Of a DNA stretch of 64,000 nucleotides, positions 1 through 8,775 are shown piece after piece. The notes under the pieces were generated by a model. It saw only the letters and a list, made by a program, of their open reading frames with translations, was not told the DNA's origin and did no database searches. Source of the DNA: JABMPR01 sp964508765 (lineage in GTDB: Bacteria; Fidelibacterota; UBA8477; JABMPR01); assembly GCA_964508765.1 (NCBI GenBank), contig CAZDVD010000013.1, positions 1 through 64,000 on the forward strand, read 5' to 3'. The position numbers and the translations under genes are program-made. The first letter of the stretch is position 1. Every line of letters begins with the position of its first letter.

Positions 1-856
1 GGAAACTGAGACCATAGGCAGCAGCTCCCATGGGCAGGAGTGATGTCTCCGTCATTCCAGGTAAAGTATTTATTTCTAAACACCACGGCTTATTCTCTGG
101 ATCCAGCCGGAAATCAACGCGTCCATAAACTTGAACTCCAGCTGAGCTCATGGCCTTTACAGCCAGAGCCTGTATAGATTGAGTCAGCGCATCATCCAAG
201 TCAGCCGGACATTTATAGTTGCTCATCCCCTTGGTGTATTTCGATTCATAATCATATAGCTCATGGCCGGGAAAAATTTCAACGATGGGAAATACTTGAT
301 CTCCCAGAACACCCACGGTGAGTTCGCGTCCAGGAATGAAGCGTTCAAAGATGAGTCTGGTGAATGCTCCGGAAACCTGTCTGGCTTCTACGAGGTCTTC
401 AGGTTTTTCACAGACAGACAATCCAATGGTTGACCCTTCATTATCCGGTTTGATAACATAGGGCAATTGGAGTTGAGTTTCTGGAAGATCCCGCCCCCGC
501 TCGTGGAGCAGCAACTCCCATTCTGCAGTGGGAATACCACATTTCTTGAATTGACGCTTAGAGGCATCCTTTGAGAAGGCCAGCAAACTGTCGGCCACAC
601 CAGCGCCGGTAAACGGAATGTTATTGGCTTCCAAAGTGGCCTGGAGAAGACCATCCTCTCCTGCTCTACCATGAAATCCCAGGAGTACGATATCAAATGA
701 ATCCTCCCACTCATGGGTCACATCCAGTTCATTCCCCAGATTAACACGTTTATATGAGTAGCCCAATTCCTGGAGTGCACGTTCCATGGCTACCGTAGAG
801 TTAAGCGAGACCTCACGTTCATGAGAACTTCCACCGCCTGCGAGTAAAACTTTCAT
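1..856 (-). CDS. ddl: D-alanine--D-alanine ligase, 3' end cut by the window
   Basis: This gene encodes the cytoplasmic ATP-grasp ligase that joins two D-alanines for peptidoglycan. I translated it by hand from the ATG at 856: it opens MKVLLAGGGSSHEREVSLNS, the N-terminal Ddl domain with its nucleotide-fold glycine motif. Next come HGRAGEDG (about residue 62) and PYVIKPDNEGSTIGLS in the ATP-grasp domain, then the C-terminal metal-binding signature EINTLPGMTETSLLP. About 285 codons are present; Ddl is usually 300-370 residues, so only the last few dozen residues are lost off the edge. The start lies 11 bp after the stop of the ZIP-permease fusion gene, which suggests one transcript lgt, ZIP-permease, ddl. 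The frame is intact throughout. The assignment is firm; the enzyme's exact D-Ala versus D-lactate preference cannot be read. Confidence 0.93.
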   Translation of the reverse strand, partial: MKVLLAGGGSSHEREVSLNSTVAMERALQELGYSYKRVNLGNELDVTHEWEDSFDIVLLGFHGRAGEDGLLQATLEANNIPFTGAGVADSLLAFSKDASKRQFKKCGIPTAEWELLLHERGRDLPETQLQLPYVIKPDNEGSTIGLSVCEKPEDLVEARQVSGAFTRLIFERFIPGRELTVGVLGDQVFPIVEIFPGHELYDYESKYTKGMSNYKCPADLDDALTQSIQALAVKAMSSAGVQVYGRVDFRLDPENKPWCLEINTLPGMTETSLLPMGAAAYGLSF

Positions 857-867
857 TTATTCATCCT

Positions 868-2661
868 CTAATCATGACAATCATCACAACAATCGTCCTC
901 TTCAGAATCTCCAAGACCTTCATAGAGATTCTCCAGCATACCTCGTGGACCAATTCTGAAAAGTGAGCCGGCAAAAAGCAACAATAAGATACTGCCTGCC
1001 AACAGATTAATCCATGAGTGATCATCACTAATTTCGGCACCTACACCCACCTGGGCAGTGTCACCCATGATAAAATTGACTCCAAATCCGATGACAATGG
1101 TCAATGCGATAATCACCAGGGGAAAAATGATGGCTATGCGTCCACCGTGGAGTTTTTTCATCACTCCCAGGGTGGTAATGTTGGTAGCGGGACCTGTTAT
1201 CAGAAAAGCCAGTACAGCACCAGCTGAAACACCATTCATAAGCATGACAGCGGCAATAGGTGTTGCTCCAGTGGCACAGACATACAAGGGCATTCCGATC
1301 AGGGCCATGATGAGAATATCTGCACCATATGGGAGTGTACCCCAGTCAAGTTTTCCCAGGAAGGGATCAGTAATAGCGGCAATGATAAGCCCCATGAGTA
1401 CCCAGGGCCCGAGATGATCAATCATTTCCTTATTCAGAGTAGACCAGAATCGTTTCCAGGGGTTTACGGTGGGCTTCAGATTTTCAGTCTCAATCACAGG
1501 AAGTTCAACCTCTTGTGTTGCTGGAACCAGGAAGTCCATGATATAACCTGTGAGCCAGGCGATTAAACCGGCAGCTATCAATCGCACAAGTGTCATCTTC
1601 CAGCCCAGGAGCGGTACTGAAATCATAATGGCATCGATACCCAATTCAGGCGTAGCAATGAGAAAAGCCATCCCCGCACCTACCGAAACACCCCGTCTCA
1701 CAAGACTGTGATAAAGAGGCACAACGCCACAGGAGCAGATGGGCAGAGGGAGTCCGAAGAGCATGCCCTTCCCCACCCTTACGGATCGACTTTTTGAACC
1801 CAGCCAATTGATGCCTGCATCGGGGATAAAATTCTGGATACTGGATGCAATTAAAAATCCCAACAATAGGGCTGGAGCACTCTTAAAGAAAAGTGAAAGC
1901 GTGAGGTGAGCTGTGGAGTCGATGGAATGGTCGTGGGGTAAGGAATGACCTAATGGTAACAAGAACAGGAGACCAGCACCGGCCAGTGCACCTAAAGCGG
2001 CAGGCAGGGCATTTTTCGAATGAGAATGTTCATGCTTGTGTTCATTCTCTTCGGTAGCTACACCATGAATGTGACGATGAAAAAGAACATGCAGGAGAGA
2101 TCCGGTTACCAGGGCCTGGAAATAAGTAATGTATGAGGAATGAGCGCCAGGGAGTTCAGCTACCCCCACACTAAATCCCGCAATCGTAGCCAAACTCATC
2201 AATGCGAGGACACCCACAATAACCTTAATATTACTCAACGGTTTTAAGGCCCACCAGATCAGCAAACCAACGGGAAGACGGTGGAGGATGACTGCATAGG
2301 CCAGAACCTGTCCAGATCCGTGTTCACGGGAAGCTTGTGAGACCGCAATTCCATCAAGGAGAGTATGTACTAAAATACCACTAAATGCCAATACGAGGAC
2401 ACCGCTGTGGGTAGCTCGCTCGTAGTTATGAAATGCTCGTTCGGCAAAGTAGGGTAACAATGCTCCCAAAACAACCATGAGGAGAGCCATTCCACCTATT
2501 TCAACCACAGCTTCAGGTAAGAGGTGGGTGACAGCGATCCCGCCAATAGAAACCAGGATGAATCCATCGAGGAAACGATTTATGCCTGGCTGTTGTTCGA
2601 AGATCTTTGCCAGAAGCGGACCCAGCAACAGAGCACCAATTGCTAAAACGAGTAAGGTCAC
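868..2661 (-). CDS. Fusion of a ZIP-like metal transporter and an SO_0444/ArsP-type metal permease
   Basis: A 597-residue inner-membrane protein. Residues 1-200 resemble ZIP (SLC39) transporters: TM helices with HTLLDGIAVSQA and HRLPVGLLIWW match the ZIP TM4 (HNxxDG) and TM5 (HExPEG) metal-site motifs, but the second site has R and V where acidic residues normally sit. A His-rich linker (EENEHKHEHSHSK, about 203-215) follows. Residues about 255-560 are a permease of the pfam ArsP_1/SO_0444 Cu/Zn efflux family, with the diagnostic PLPICSCGVVPLYHSL and TPELGIDAIMIS. The tail EEDDCCDDCHD is a likely metal-binding end. The GTG start overlaps the lgt stop by 4 bases (GTGA), implying translational coupling. 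I infer export or homeostasis of a soft or transition metal (Zn, Cu); the direction of transport and the role of the ZIP half are unknown. Confidence 0.8.
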   Translation of the reverse strand: MTLLVLAIGALLLGPLLAKIFEQQPGINRFLDGFILVSIGGIAVTHLLPEAVVEIGGMALLMVVLGALLPYFAERAFHNYERATHSGVLVLAFSGILVHTLLDGIAVSQASREHGSGQVLAYAVILHRLPVGLLIWWALKPLSNIKVIVGVLALMSLATIAGFSVGVAELPGAHSSYITYFQALVTGSLLHVLFHRHIHGVATEENEHKHEHSHSKNALPAALGALAGAGLLFLLPLGHSLPHDHSIDSTAHLTLSLFFKSAPALLLGFLIASSIQNFIPDAGINWLGSKSRSVRVGKGMLFGLPLPICSCGVVPLYHSLVRRGVSVGAGMAFLIATPELGIDAIMISVPLLGWKMTLVRLIAAGLIAWLTGYIMDFLVPATQEVELPVIETENLKPTVNPWKRFWSTLNKEMIDHLGPWVLMGLIIAAITDPFLGKLDWGTLPYGADILIMALIGMPLYVCATGATPIAAVMLMNGVSAGAVLAFLITGPATNITTLGVMKKLHGGRIAIIFPLVIIALTIVIGFGVNFIMGDTAQVGVGAEISDDHSWINLLAGSILLLLFAGSLFRIGPRGMLENLYEGLGDSEEDDCCDDCHD

Positions 2662-3518
2662 TTAGCAACTTCTCCTGAACTCTTATGCTGGGTATATCCA
2701 AGATACCAAACCAGACCAGCAGCCAACATCATGGCCAGGCACAGCATTTGTCCCATGCTAAAATTCATAAAAACAAATCCGAGGTGGGCATCAGGTTGTC
2801 TAAAATATTCGATGAAAAACCTGACGAAACCATACCCAAATATAAAGAGCCCAGACAAGAAGCCATAGAAGGGTGATTTTTTGCGGAGTACCCATAACAG
2901 TACAAACAGAACGATCCCCTCGAAAAAGGCCTCATAGAGTTGAGAGGGATGTCGCAGCAGGGCATCCTTAGCATGGGGAAAATACATTCCCATGGAGCTT
3001 TCGGTTATGCGTCCGTATAGTTCACCATTAATGAAGTTGCCAATTCGCCCAAAGAAATAGCCGAGGGGTATTCCCACCATGAGCAAATCAGTGAGTTCGA
3101 AATACTTCATTTTATGTTTCCTGGCATAGAGCCATAGTGCAACAGCCACTCCGGATATACCGCCATGAAAAGACATTCCTGAAATACCCGTAAAGCGCCA
3201 GTGTCCATTAATTTTTGCAAGGGGTGAAATGATGCGCAGGGGGTGTTGGATTAGATCTTCAAACCCATAAAAAATAACATAACCGAGGCGTCCACCCACA
3301 ATCACACCCACAATAGCCCACATAATTGCATCTGCAATGAAGTCGATGCTGTAAGGCATATTCTCATCCTTCAGACGATATTTGGCGATGAAGTATGTCA
3401 CAGCAAAGGAAGCGATATACATCATGCCATACCAGCGTAGTGGAAAATTGCCAATGCTAAATATGACGGGATCCATTTGAGATGGCAGGTGTTGCCACCA
3501 CTCTATAAGATGATTCAA
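2658..3518 (-). CDS. lgt: Prolipoprotein diacylglyceryl transferase
   Basis: A 286-residue polytopic inner-membrane enzyme that transfers diacylglycerol from phosphatidylglycerol to the lipobox cysteine of prolipoproteins, the first step of lipoprotein maturation. It shows the Lgt hallmark GRIGNFINGELYGR (about residue 140), the N-terminal PLRWYGMMYIASF segment, and SGMSFHGG in the core; length is normal for the family (260-300). It is the first gene of an apparent operon with the ZIP-permease fusion (4-base overlap) and ddl. Several lipoproteins in this window (TlpA-like, RND adaptor, metallophosphoesterase) would be its substrates. A perfect -10 box lies 39 bases upstream of the ATG. Confidence 0.95.
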   Translation of the reverse strand: MNHLIEWWQHLPSQMDPVIFSIGNFPLRWYGMMYIASFAVTYFIAKYRLKDENMPYSIDFIADAIMWAIVGVIVGGRLGYVIFYGFEDLIQHPLRIISPLAKINGHWRFTGISGMSFHGGISGVAVALWLYARKHKMKYFELTDLLMVGIPLGYFFGRIGNFINGELYGRITESSMGMYFPHAKDALLRHPSQLYEAFFEGIVLFVLLWVLRKKSPFYGFLSGLFIFGYGFVRFFIEYFRQPDAHLGFVFMNFSMGQMLCLAMMLAAGLVWYLGYTQHKSSGEVAK

Positions 3519-3556
3519 AGTCTAGACTCCTGATTCAAAGATTTCATAGGCGCAAA

Positions 3557-3585
3557 ATTATACTAAACACTTCTCATACCAAGGA
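3557..3585 (-). promoter_or_regulatory. Candidate promoter of the lgt operon
   Basis: Reading the minus strand, a perfect TATAAT occupies 3562-3557, 39 bases before the lgt ATG. The region 17 bases further up (TCCTTG) is a poor -35, so this is a -10-only prediction. Confidence 0.35.
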
Positions 3586-3664
3586 AAAGCCTATGGCTAA
3601 CATAGGGCATACAAAAAAAATGAGTCATTGTTTCCAGTATTTAAAGGCAGGCTTTTAATAAAAA

Positions 3665-3692
3665 CCAGGCTGGGATTCGAATCCCAGCCTGG
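3665..3692 (-). terminator. Terminator hairpin after the DUF35/thiolase pair
   Basis: A 28-base perfect palindrome with arms CCAGGCTGGGATTC and GAATCCCAGCCTGG. On the minus strand it is followed by TTTTTATT, the pattern of an intrinsic terminator, about 50 bases after the DUF35 stop. Its centre GGATT-CG-AATCC is shared with two other palindromes in the window (6136-6171 and 22001-22034). Confidence 0.75.
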
Positions 3693-3742
3693 AGTTAGAT
3701 ATGAGAACATTCAATAATAGGGTCTGCTCAACCCTTTCAGAC

Positions 3743-4333
3743 CTAGAAGCTAAATCCCTCAGGTAAATCCTTCTCCTCCGTTCCTGCTGGTACCCATGAT
3801 AGGTCCATGATGGTAAAGGTTGGATTCTTGGTTTGAAAAATGGGCACCACCTTCATTCCAATTTTTGGTTCCCCAATTGAGAGGTACCCCATAAGAATGG
3901 TGGATACGCCTTCAAACTCAACATTTACAAATCGAATCGGAGTCTCCAGAGTATTAAAAGCTCCTGTCCGTTCCGTGATCATGAAGGTGTGTACGCTGGC
4001 ACCTTTGCGAGCCAGTTCTGTGAGATCAACTTCTTCATTTCTCATGAGACAGTCCGGGCAATGAATACGATAAGGAATATAAATTGAGCCAAAGGTTTCG
4101 CATTTCGGGTTGGCACATTTGGTCCCTAATAACCTGGCATTGCTCAGGTTTTCAAAGAAAGGTGCTTCTCCACCATAGGAATGAATATGAGTCATATCTG
4201 CTGGATTGGTTACCCCCAGAAGTTTTCCTGATTCATCTCTAATGGGGTCATTGGGGTATATATAATGGAAATTTCCAGTCACACGATAACGACCATTCTC
4301 GACCTTGACGGTTCCTCTATTTTGAGTAGTCAT
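3743..4333 (-). CDS. DUF35 Zn-ribbon/OB-fold protein, partner of the thiolase-like enzyme
   Basis: A 196-residue cytoplasmic protein of the DUF35 (ChsH2/YqfR-type OB-fold) family, which binds acyl-CoA-active thiolase-fold enzymes as an obligate partner. The Zn-ribbon cysteines are visible as CANPKC and CPDC around residues 74-95, followed by the OB-fold (VHTFMITERTGAF, RFVNVEFEGVSTILMGYL). At 196 residues it is longer than minimal DUF35 proteins (about 130), owing to an N-terminal extension of about 65 residues. A strong Shine-Dalgarno (GGAGGGG) precedes the ATG and the start is one base past the stop of the thiolase-like gene, so the two are surely co-expressed. DUF35 partners are known both for archaeal-type acetoacetyl-CoA thiolase complexes and for thiolase-fold aldolases such as Ltp2; the neighbour's missing cysteines favour the latter kind. 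Confidence 0.82.
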   Translation of the reverse strand: MTTQNRGTVKVENGRYRVTGNFHYIYPNDPIRDESGKLLGVTNPADMTHIHSYGGEAPFFENLSNARLLGTKCANPKCETFGSIYIPYRIHCPDCLMRNEEVDLTELARKGASVHTFMITERTGAFNTLETPIRFVNVEFEGVSTILMGYLSIGEPKIGMKVVPIFQTKNPTFTIMDLSWVPAGTEEKDLPEGFSF

Positions 4334-4334
4334 C

Positions 4335-5759
4335 TTAGCCCCTCCCTTTTAATTGATGATCTGGATGAATAAGAACAGTGGCAGTCACATGAGATCCTAC
4401 ACCGGCATGACTGATAGCAAGGCCTCGTTTGGCACCCTTTACTTGTAGATCTGTCCAATCATCAGGTTTCACACGGTTAAATCGCTTCCATTTGGCTTCA
4501 TCAGCGTGCATCTCCGACCAGCGACCCCAAATGTGTTGAGCCACTTCAACTACTTGCATAATACCTGTAGCTCCAACAGCGTGCATATTGCCGATGAGAC
4601 CACCAGAAAGGTTGGCTGGCAACTTGCCTGGTTGGCCAGTAAATGGATTGGTATGATAGCAGTCTCCCGATTCCACATAGGTGCGTCCTTCACCATAAGG
4701 TCGGATTCCAATATCCTCATAGGTCTGAATATCACTTATTGTAAATGCATCGTGCAATTCGACGAGATCAAGATCCTCTGTGGGATCAACAATACCAGCC
4801 ATACCATAAGCATAATAAGCAGCCATACGGGCGGCGAGAAAGCCTGTAAAACCAGGATATCGATCACCACCTGGAAAACGAACACCCAGATCTTTGTACT
4901 GGTCAGGGCTTTCATTGGGCAGTAAAGGAATAGCCATATCACGACGGTCAGCCACACGCAGAGTATGGGATCCGGCAGAGGAATACAAGAGGAGTGGATT
5001 GTCTGTCATTTCATAGGCGGTTTTCTCATCCGCGAGGATCACACAGGATGCACCAACACTCATAAGACAACAGTCCAGGACTCGAAGTGGGTGAGCCACA
5101 ACAGGAGAATTCAACACATCCTCCACAGTGATTTTCATTGGACCCTGGGCATGAGGGTTCATGCGGGCATAGCCCTTATTTTTTACAGCAATTTCCGCCA
5201 GAGTCCTGCGGAATGAGTCTTCTTGCTTCCCAAATACTTGCCAGTACTTCTGAGCCATGACGGCATAGTATCCAGTATAGATGTGACCCAGGGGGGTTTC
5301 CCAATCTTTGTCGGCAGCAGAGGCAATGAGGTGATTGCCCTCATCGGTGGGAACCTCATCCATACGTTCCCAACCCATGGCCAGGGTTGCGTCTGAGTAA
5401 CCAGAGGCAACCGCCTTATAGGCTTCCCAAATCGTTGATCCTCCAGTGGCTCCACCTGTTTTAACACCTATATTTCCCAGTGGATCCAGTCCCAGACGGT
5501 CATGTATGACTGCTTCCCCCAGCAGTTGATCACCAAAGTGATCAGCAAAATGACCGTAGTAACAACTATGGATGTATTTTTTTACTTCTTCAGGGGATTT
5601 CTTGATAAATTCGGCTGCCTCCAGAAAGGCATCGATAACCAGCTCTTCGGTCCGCTTCTCCGGTATGGCTCTATCAAATTTTGACATGCCACCTGTTACC
5701 AGATAAACGGGTTTGCTCATCTGTGGAATTTTGAGCTGTTGTTTACTGAATTTGATCAT
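4335..5759 (-). CDS. Thiolase-fold enzyme lacking both catalytic cysteines
   Basis: A 474-residue member of the thiolase superfamily (COG0183, SCP-x/archaeal branch). The fold is visible from VYLVTGGMSKFDRAIPEKR at the N-terminus, ELHDAFTISDIQTYEDIG in the middle (the conserved HDAF), and NLSGGLIGNMHAVGATGIMQ near the C-terminal half. At the usual nucleophile position (xxCASG) it reads GVKTGGATGGSTIW, so Gly103 replaces Cys. At the second cysteine loop (CxGGGxG) it reads SHAGVGSHV, again without Cys. Standard thiolysis by the Cys mechanism therefore looks impossible; a retro-aldol or other acyl-CoA reaction, as in steroid side-chain aldolase Ltp2 with its DUF35 partner, is a reasonable alternative. 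The ATG at 5759 has a GGGAG ribosome site; an internal ATG at 5720 aligns with other family members but has no clear site. Substrate unknown. Confidence 0.78.
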   Translation of the reverse strand: MIKFSKQQLKIPQMSKPVYLVTGGMSKFDRAIPEKRTEELVIDAFLEAAEFIKKSPEEVKKYIHSCYYGHFADHFGDQLLGEAVIHDRLGLDPLGNIGVKTGGATGGSTIWEAYKAVASGYSDATLAMGWERMDEVPTDEGNHLIASAADKDWETPLGHIYTGYYAVMAQKYWQVFGKQEDSFRRTLAEIAVKNKGYARMNPHAQGPMKITVEDVLNSPVVAHPLRVLDCCLMSVGASCVILADEKTAYEMTDNPLLLYSSAGSHTLRVADRRDMAIPLLPNESPDQYKDLGVRFPGGDRYPGFTGFLAARMAAYYAYGMAGIVDPTEDLDLVELHDAFTISDIQTYEDIGIRPYGEGRTYVESGDCYHTNPFTGQPGKLPANLSGGLIGNMHAVGATGIMQVVEVAQHIWGRWSEMHADEAKWKRFNRVKPDDWTDLQVKGAKRGLAISHAGVGSHVTATVLIHPDHQLKGRG

Positions 5760-6135
5760 GTTTCGCTCCCATATTTGAGTTATATCAAAGGACAGGCATC
5801 ACAAATAGAGCTGACGCAATATCCTTACTTAAGATCAAGATAGCATTCAAAAAATTTTAATTGGTGTTCGGCAATAAACTAACAGATCAAGTTGAATTCC
5901 AAAAGGGATTCTGATCTCGAAGGTATCCCTTCTGGACTCTACCGTTTCGCATCTAAGGTAAAGCTTTTCGAAGCATAACTATTGGATTAAGCCGTACATT
6001 TCGACAAGCTCAATGTCATGGAGACATATGGGAGACTGATACGCTTAGAGCCGGAATTCATGAAATATCAGGACATTTCGATTAGTCGTTGTTGTGTAAA
6101 CGATGACCTGACAAGAAACCTCAATCTCCTGAATA
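5760..6135. other. Intergenic stretch, no gene seen
   Basis: About 375 bases between the thiolase-like gene and the next terminator. I found no credible ORF or RNA. It contains a short TTTCGACAAGCTCAATGT sequence (about 5999-6016) that resembles a dispersed intergenic motif seen in many genomes, but only one copy occurs here. The thiolase promoter must lie in it; no convincing box was identified. Confidence 0.4.
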
Positions 6136-6171
6136 AACACAAAGCGCGGATTTCAATCCGCGCTTTGTGTT
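6136..6171 (-). terminator. Long hairpin after the beta-barrel gene
   Basis: Arms AACACAAAGCGCGGATT and AATCCGCGCTTTGTGTT, 17 bp perfect, with a 2-base loop (TC). It lies 23 bases past the stop of the minus-strand beta-barrel gene. No long T-run follows on either strand, so it may be a factor-assisted terminator or a palindromic repeat; it shares the GGATT-NN-AATCC core with two other hairpins in the window. Confidence 0.6.
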
Positions 6172-6193
6172 GTAAAATCTATTTTACTGGCGA

Positions 6194-7513
6194 TTAATAC
6201 AGATAGCCCAACCCAATATAGAGACCTGAATTACCATCCTGTTCATCTTTAGCCATACCATAGTCTACGGCGATGATAAAATTCTCATTCAGGGCGATCC
6301 TCAAACCACCACCATAGGCGACATGCAATACGTCGTCTCCCTCATTCAGTCCATGAGTTGCTAGATTGGCATCTATTCCATATTCATATGGTGTAAGGAC
6401 CTTGCCCATATCGGCAAAACCATTTAGTGCGAGATACAGATTTTGTCCAGCGACCACACCGCGAAAGAACTTCCAGCGCATTTCCAGGTTTGCAAAGCCC
6501 GTCGAGGCACCAACGATTCTGTTTTTCAATATTCCGCGCAATGTTTTTGATCCACCAAGTCCCTCTTGCATTTTGTAGCTGCTTTGGTAGTAGGGAAGCA
6601 TGTAAAATGGAGGTTGATCTCCTATTGCACCTTGATATCCCAGTCTGTAGGCGAAAGATAGATTCTTTTCAATGAGGGTGAAATATTGCCGATGAGTGAA
6701 TGTCATCTGGGAAAAGGGTGTTTCCGTTCCCAGAAACTCTGGCGCAGTTAAGAATAGAGCCTCAGTCCACATCCCACTCATGGGGTTGGCTTCCTGATCA
6801 CGCGTATCGTAGACCAGACCTATTTTCACATAGTTGGTTGCACCACCATCCGCTTCTTCAGACGGGATAAGACCGTTTGCTGCATATTCATCATAGAGTC
6901 CATCAACATCTGGCAATTTGTCTTCATCATCTTGACCATCATTCAGTTTGTCGAGGTCAATCCCACCGATGGTATTGTTTAAGAATCCTATTCCGGCAAT
7001 TCCCCTCACACTGGGATGGAGAATCTGTTTCTGAAAATCAGTCGTAAAACGAAATTGTTCACGAGCATGACGATAAAAAGCCCTGGAGATATATTCTGGA
7101 TTTAACTCTGTCTCATCATCATCCAGATACTGTTTCTCATAAAGCTCATGGTACTCTGTCTGAGCACCATTAAATCCATAGAAGGGCAAGAGCTGCTCTG
7201 TAAAAAGACCTAGCTCAGCCGTGACGCGGATGTCTGCCGGCATGAGATATTTGGAATCAAAAAAGATGGTGTTGATACCACCACCTTTGGTTGTTCGGGA
7301 AAGCTCCGTATAAATTGAGAACAAGTAATCTGGATACAATGAACCATCACCATAGTGAAAGGGCTGTACAATGATTCCATAGGTGAAACCGTTGTCTGAA
7401 TTATATGCAATTGCCGGGACACCGCCCCAGCTCCAACCAGACTTACCTTGCTCTTCAGCCACCAGATTCAGGCTTAGTCCTAATACACATAACAATACAA
7501 AGATCTTTCTCAT
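6194..7513 (-). CDS. BamA/TamA-like outer-membrane beta-barrel protein without POTRA domains
   Basis: About 439 residues from the ATG at 7513, which has a GGAGG site 8 bases upstream; a TTG at 7528 is in frame but overlaps that site. A signal peptide (MRKIFVLLCVLGLSLNLVAEE) precedes alternating-strand sequence that fits a surface-antigen (D15)-type barrel: GGSKTLRGI (about 310) recalls the loop of the family, and the protein ends in GLYIGLGYLY with a terminal aromatic, the BAM insertion signal. There is no room for POTRA repeats, so this is a stand-alone barrel, not BamA. An acidic insert (DGQDDEDKLPDVDG) falls in a probable surface loop. It follows the TPR-thioredoxin gene with a 25-base gap and is probably co-transcribed. 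Function unknown; nutrient or phospholipid handling is only a guess from family members. Confidence 0.7.
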   Translation of the reverse strand: MRKIFVLLCVLGLSLNLVAEEQGKSGWSWGGVPAIAYNSDNGFTYGIIVQPFHYGDGSLYPDYLFSIYTELSRTTKGGGINTIFFDSKYLMPADIRVTAELGLFTEQLLPFYGFNGAQTEYHELYEKQYLDDDETELNPEYISRAFYRHAREQFRFTTDFQKQILHPSVRGIAGIGFLNNTIGGIDLDKLNDGQDDEDKLPDVDGLYDEYAANGLIPSEEADGGATNYVKIGLVYDTRDQEANPMSGMWTEALFLTAPEFLGTETPFSQMTFTHRQYFTLIEKNLSFAYRLGYQGAIGDQPPFYMLPYYQSSYKMQEGLGGSKTLRGILKNRIVGASTGFANLEMRWKFFRGVVAGQNLYLALNGFADMGKVLTPYEYGIDANLATHGLNEGDDVLHVAYGGGLRIALNENFIIAVDYGMAKDEQDGNSGLYIGLGYLY

Positions 7514-7538
7514 CTCACGAACCTCCAAAATATTAATG

Positions 7539-8744
7539 CTAGTTCAAAAGACTTTCCAGGCGCCACGTCATTTCCCTGACAAAGTCTTTGTCTGGATCAA
7601 ATCCCACGATCTTGTAACGGATTTTTCCTTGTGGTCCTATTATAAACAGACTTGGGATACCTTCCACACCAAATTTTTCCGCAGTGCCATCAGAAAAAGC
7701 CACTGGAAATGTGAATTTCATTTCTTCAACATAGGGTTTAACCTTTTGCTTTTCCTGGTCTGTGGAGGCGGCCACAAAAACAATGCGGGGATCATTTTTG
7801 TAGAGTTCATAGAATGCCTGGAATTCAGGCAATTCACGGCGACAAGGACTACACCAGGTAGCCCAGAAGTCCACGAAGACAGCTTTGCCAAGCATATTGG
7901 CATTATTTAATGATCTTCCATTAAAATCTGTAATTTGGAAGGGTGGCGCCTGGATATCAAAGACTTCAGATAAAACCTCTTCCTTCCGACGCTCCTGCAG
8001 ACTTTCCTGCATATCATTTATAAATTTCTGGGGATCATCGTCAGGGTGAATTTTGCTATAGAGCTCTTTCACTTTCTGAATGAGCAGGGCCTGGTTAGGA
8101 GCCAATCCCAGAGCCGTGATATAATCTTCCAAGGCACCTTCCAGGTTATTTTGGGTTTCTAAAATCAAGCCACGGCGCAGCAGAACTTCAGGTTGCTCGA
8201 GGTAACTCAGAGCCAAGTCGTAGGCTTCCAATGCCTTTTCACTTTCATCCAATTTCTCAAAAATCGTGGCTTGAGTAGCATATATCATTGAACCCAGTTC
8301 ATCTCGCCACTTCAGGGTCTCTTCATGCGTTTTGAATTTGGCTATGGTATAATCCATAACGGCGGGAGCATTATTGAAGAGCATCATCTGGTTGGCCATA
8401 ATGGAGCACAATTGGTTTCCAAAGGCAATTTGATCAGTCAATTCCAGGATACCATTTTCAGGATAATTTTTAAGTAATTCAAAGCGTTCCAGGAAACGGG
8501 CTTCATCCTGCTCCATAATGGAACGCTCAGCAGATCGTACCAAGGTCATGCCTGCGGCATATTCTTCAGGATAATTCTTACTCAACTCATAGCTGAAGTC
8601 CATCCAGACCTCATATTCCAATTCCTGGGCAACGGTATCCACCAGAACCCGGAACCTCTCAGGTGATATTTCAGCTTCCTTCTCACAAAAGGTTAACAAC
8701 ATGGTCAGCCCAATGATGAGCACTAGCACGAATCTTATTTTCAT
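7539..8744 (-). CDS. TlpA-like thioredoxin lipoprotein with TPR region
   Basis: A 401-residue predicted periplasmic lipoprotein. The N-terminus carries a signal peptide ending in the lipobox LLTFC (Cys about 20). Residues 40-255 are helical with TPR-like repeats (for example EKALEAYDLALSYLEQPEVL, then NLEGALEDYITALGLAPNQA). Residues about 265-400 form a TlpA/ResA-type thioredoxin domain with the active site FWATWCSPCRRELPEF and GVEGIPSLFIIGP containing the cis-proline. It likely reduces disulfides outside the inner membrane; the TPR part may choose the partner. The ATG has a GAGGATG ribosome site. The downstream gene is the beta-barrel protein, so an envelope role is consistent, but the target is not evident. 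Confidence 0.85.
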   Translation of the reverse strand: MKIRFVLVLIIGLTMLLTFCEKEAEISPERFRVLVDTVAQELEYEVWMDFSYELSKNYPEEYAAGMTLVRSAERSIMEQDEARFLERFELLKNYPENGILELTDQIAFGNQLCSIMANQMMLFNNAPAVMDYTIAKFKTHEETLKWRDELGSMIYATQATIFEKLDESEKALEAYDLALSYLEQPEVLLRRGLILETQNNLEGALEDYITALGLAPNQALLIQKVKELYSKIHPDDDPQKFINDMQESLQERRKEEVLSEVFDIQAPPFQITDFNGRSLNNANMLGKAVFVDFWATWCSPCRRELPEFQAFYELYKNDPRIVFVAASTDQEKQKVKPYVEEMKFTFPVAFSDGTAEKFGVEGIPSLFIIGPQGKIRYKIVGFDPDKDFVREMTWRLESLLN

Positions 8745-8775
8745 TACATCCTCTTTTCTATCATTTCAATATTGC

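Noticed and set aside
3665..3692. GGGATTCGAATCCC looks like a tRNA T-arm
   Set aside because: It is the centre of a longer perfect palindrome and no acceptor, D-arm or anticodon arm surrounds it.
4506..4925. Plus-strand 139-codon frame inside the thiolase-like gene
   Set aside because: Antisense shadow of a well-supported gene.
5999..6016. TTTCGACAAGCTCAATGT as a dispersed repeat
   Set aside because: Only one copy in the window, so no repeat can be shown.
7383..7910. Plus-strand 175-codon frame across two minus-strand genes
   Set aside because: Antisense to the thioredoxin and barrel genes, both well supported.
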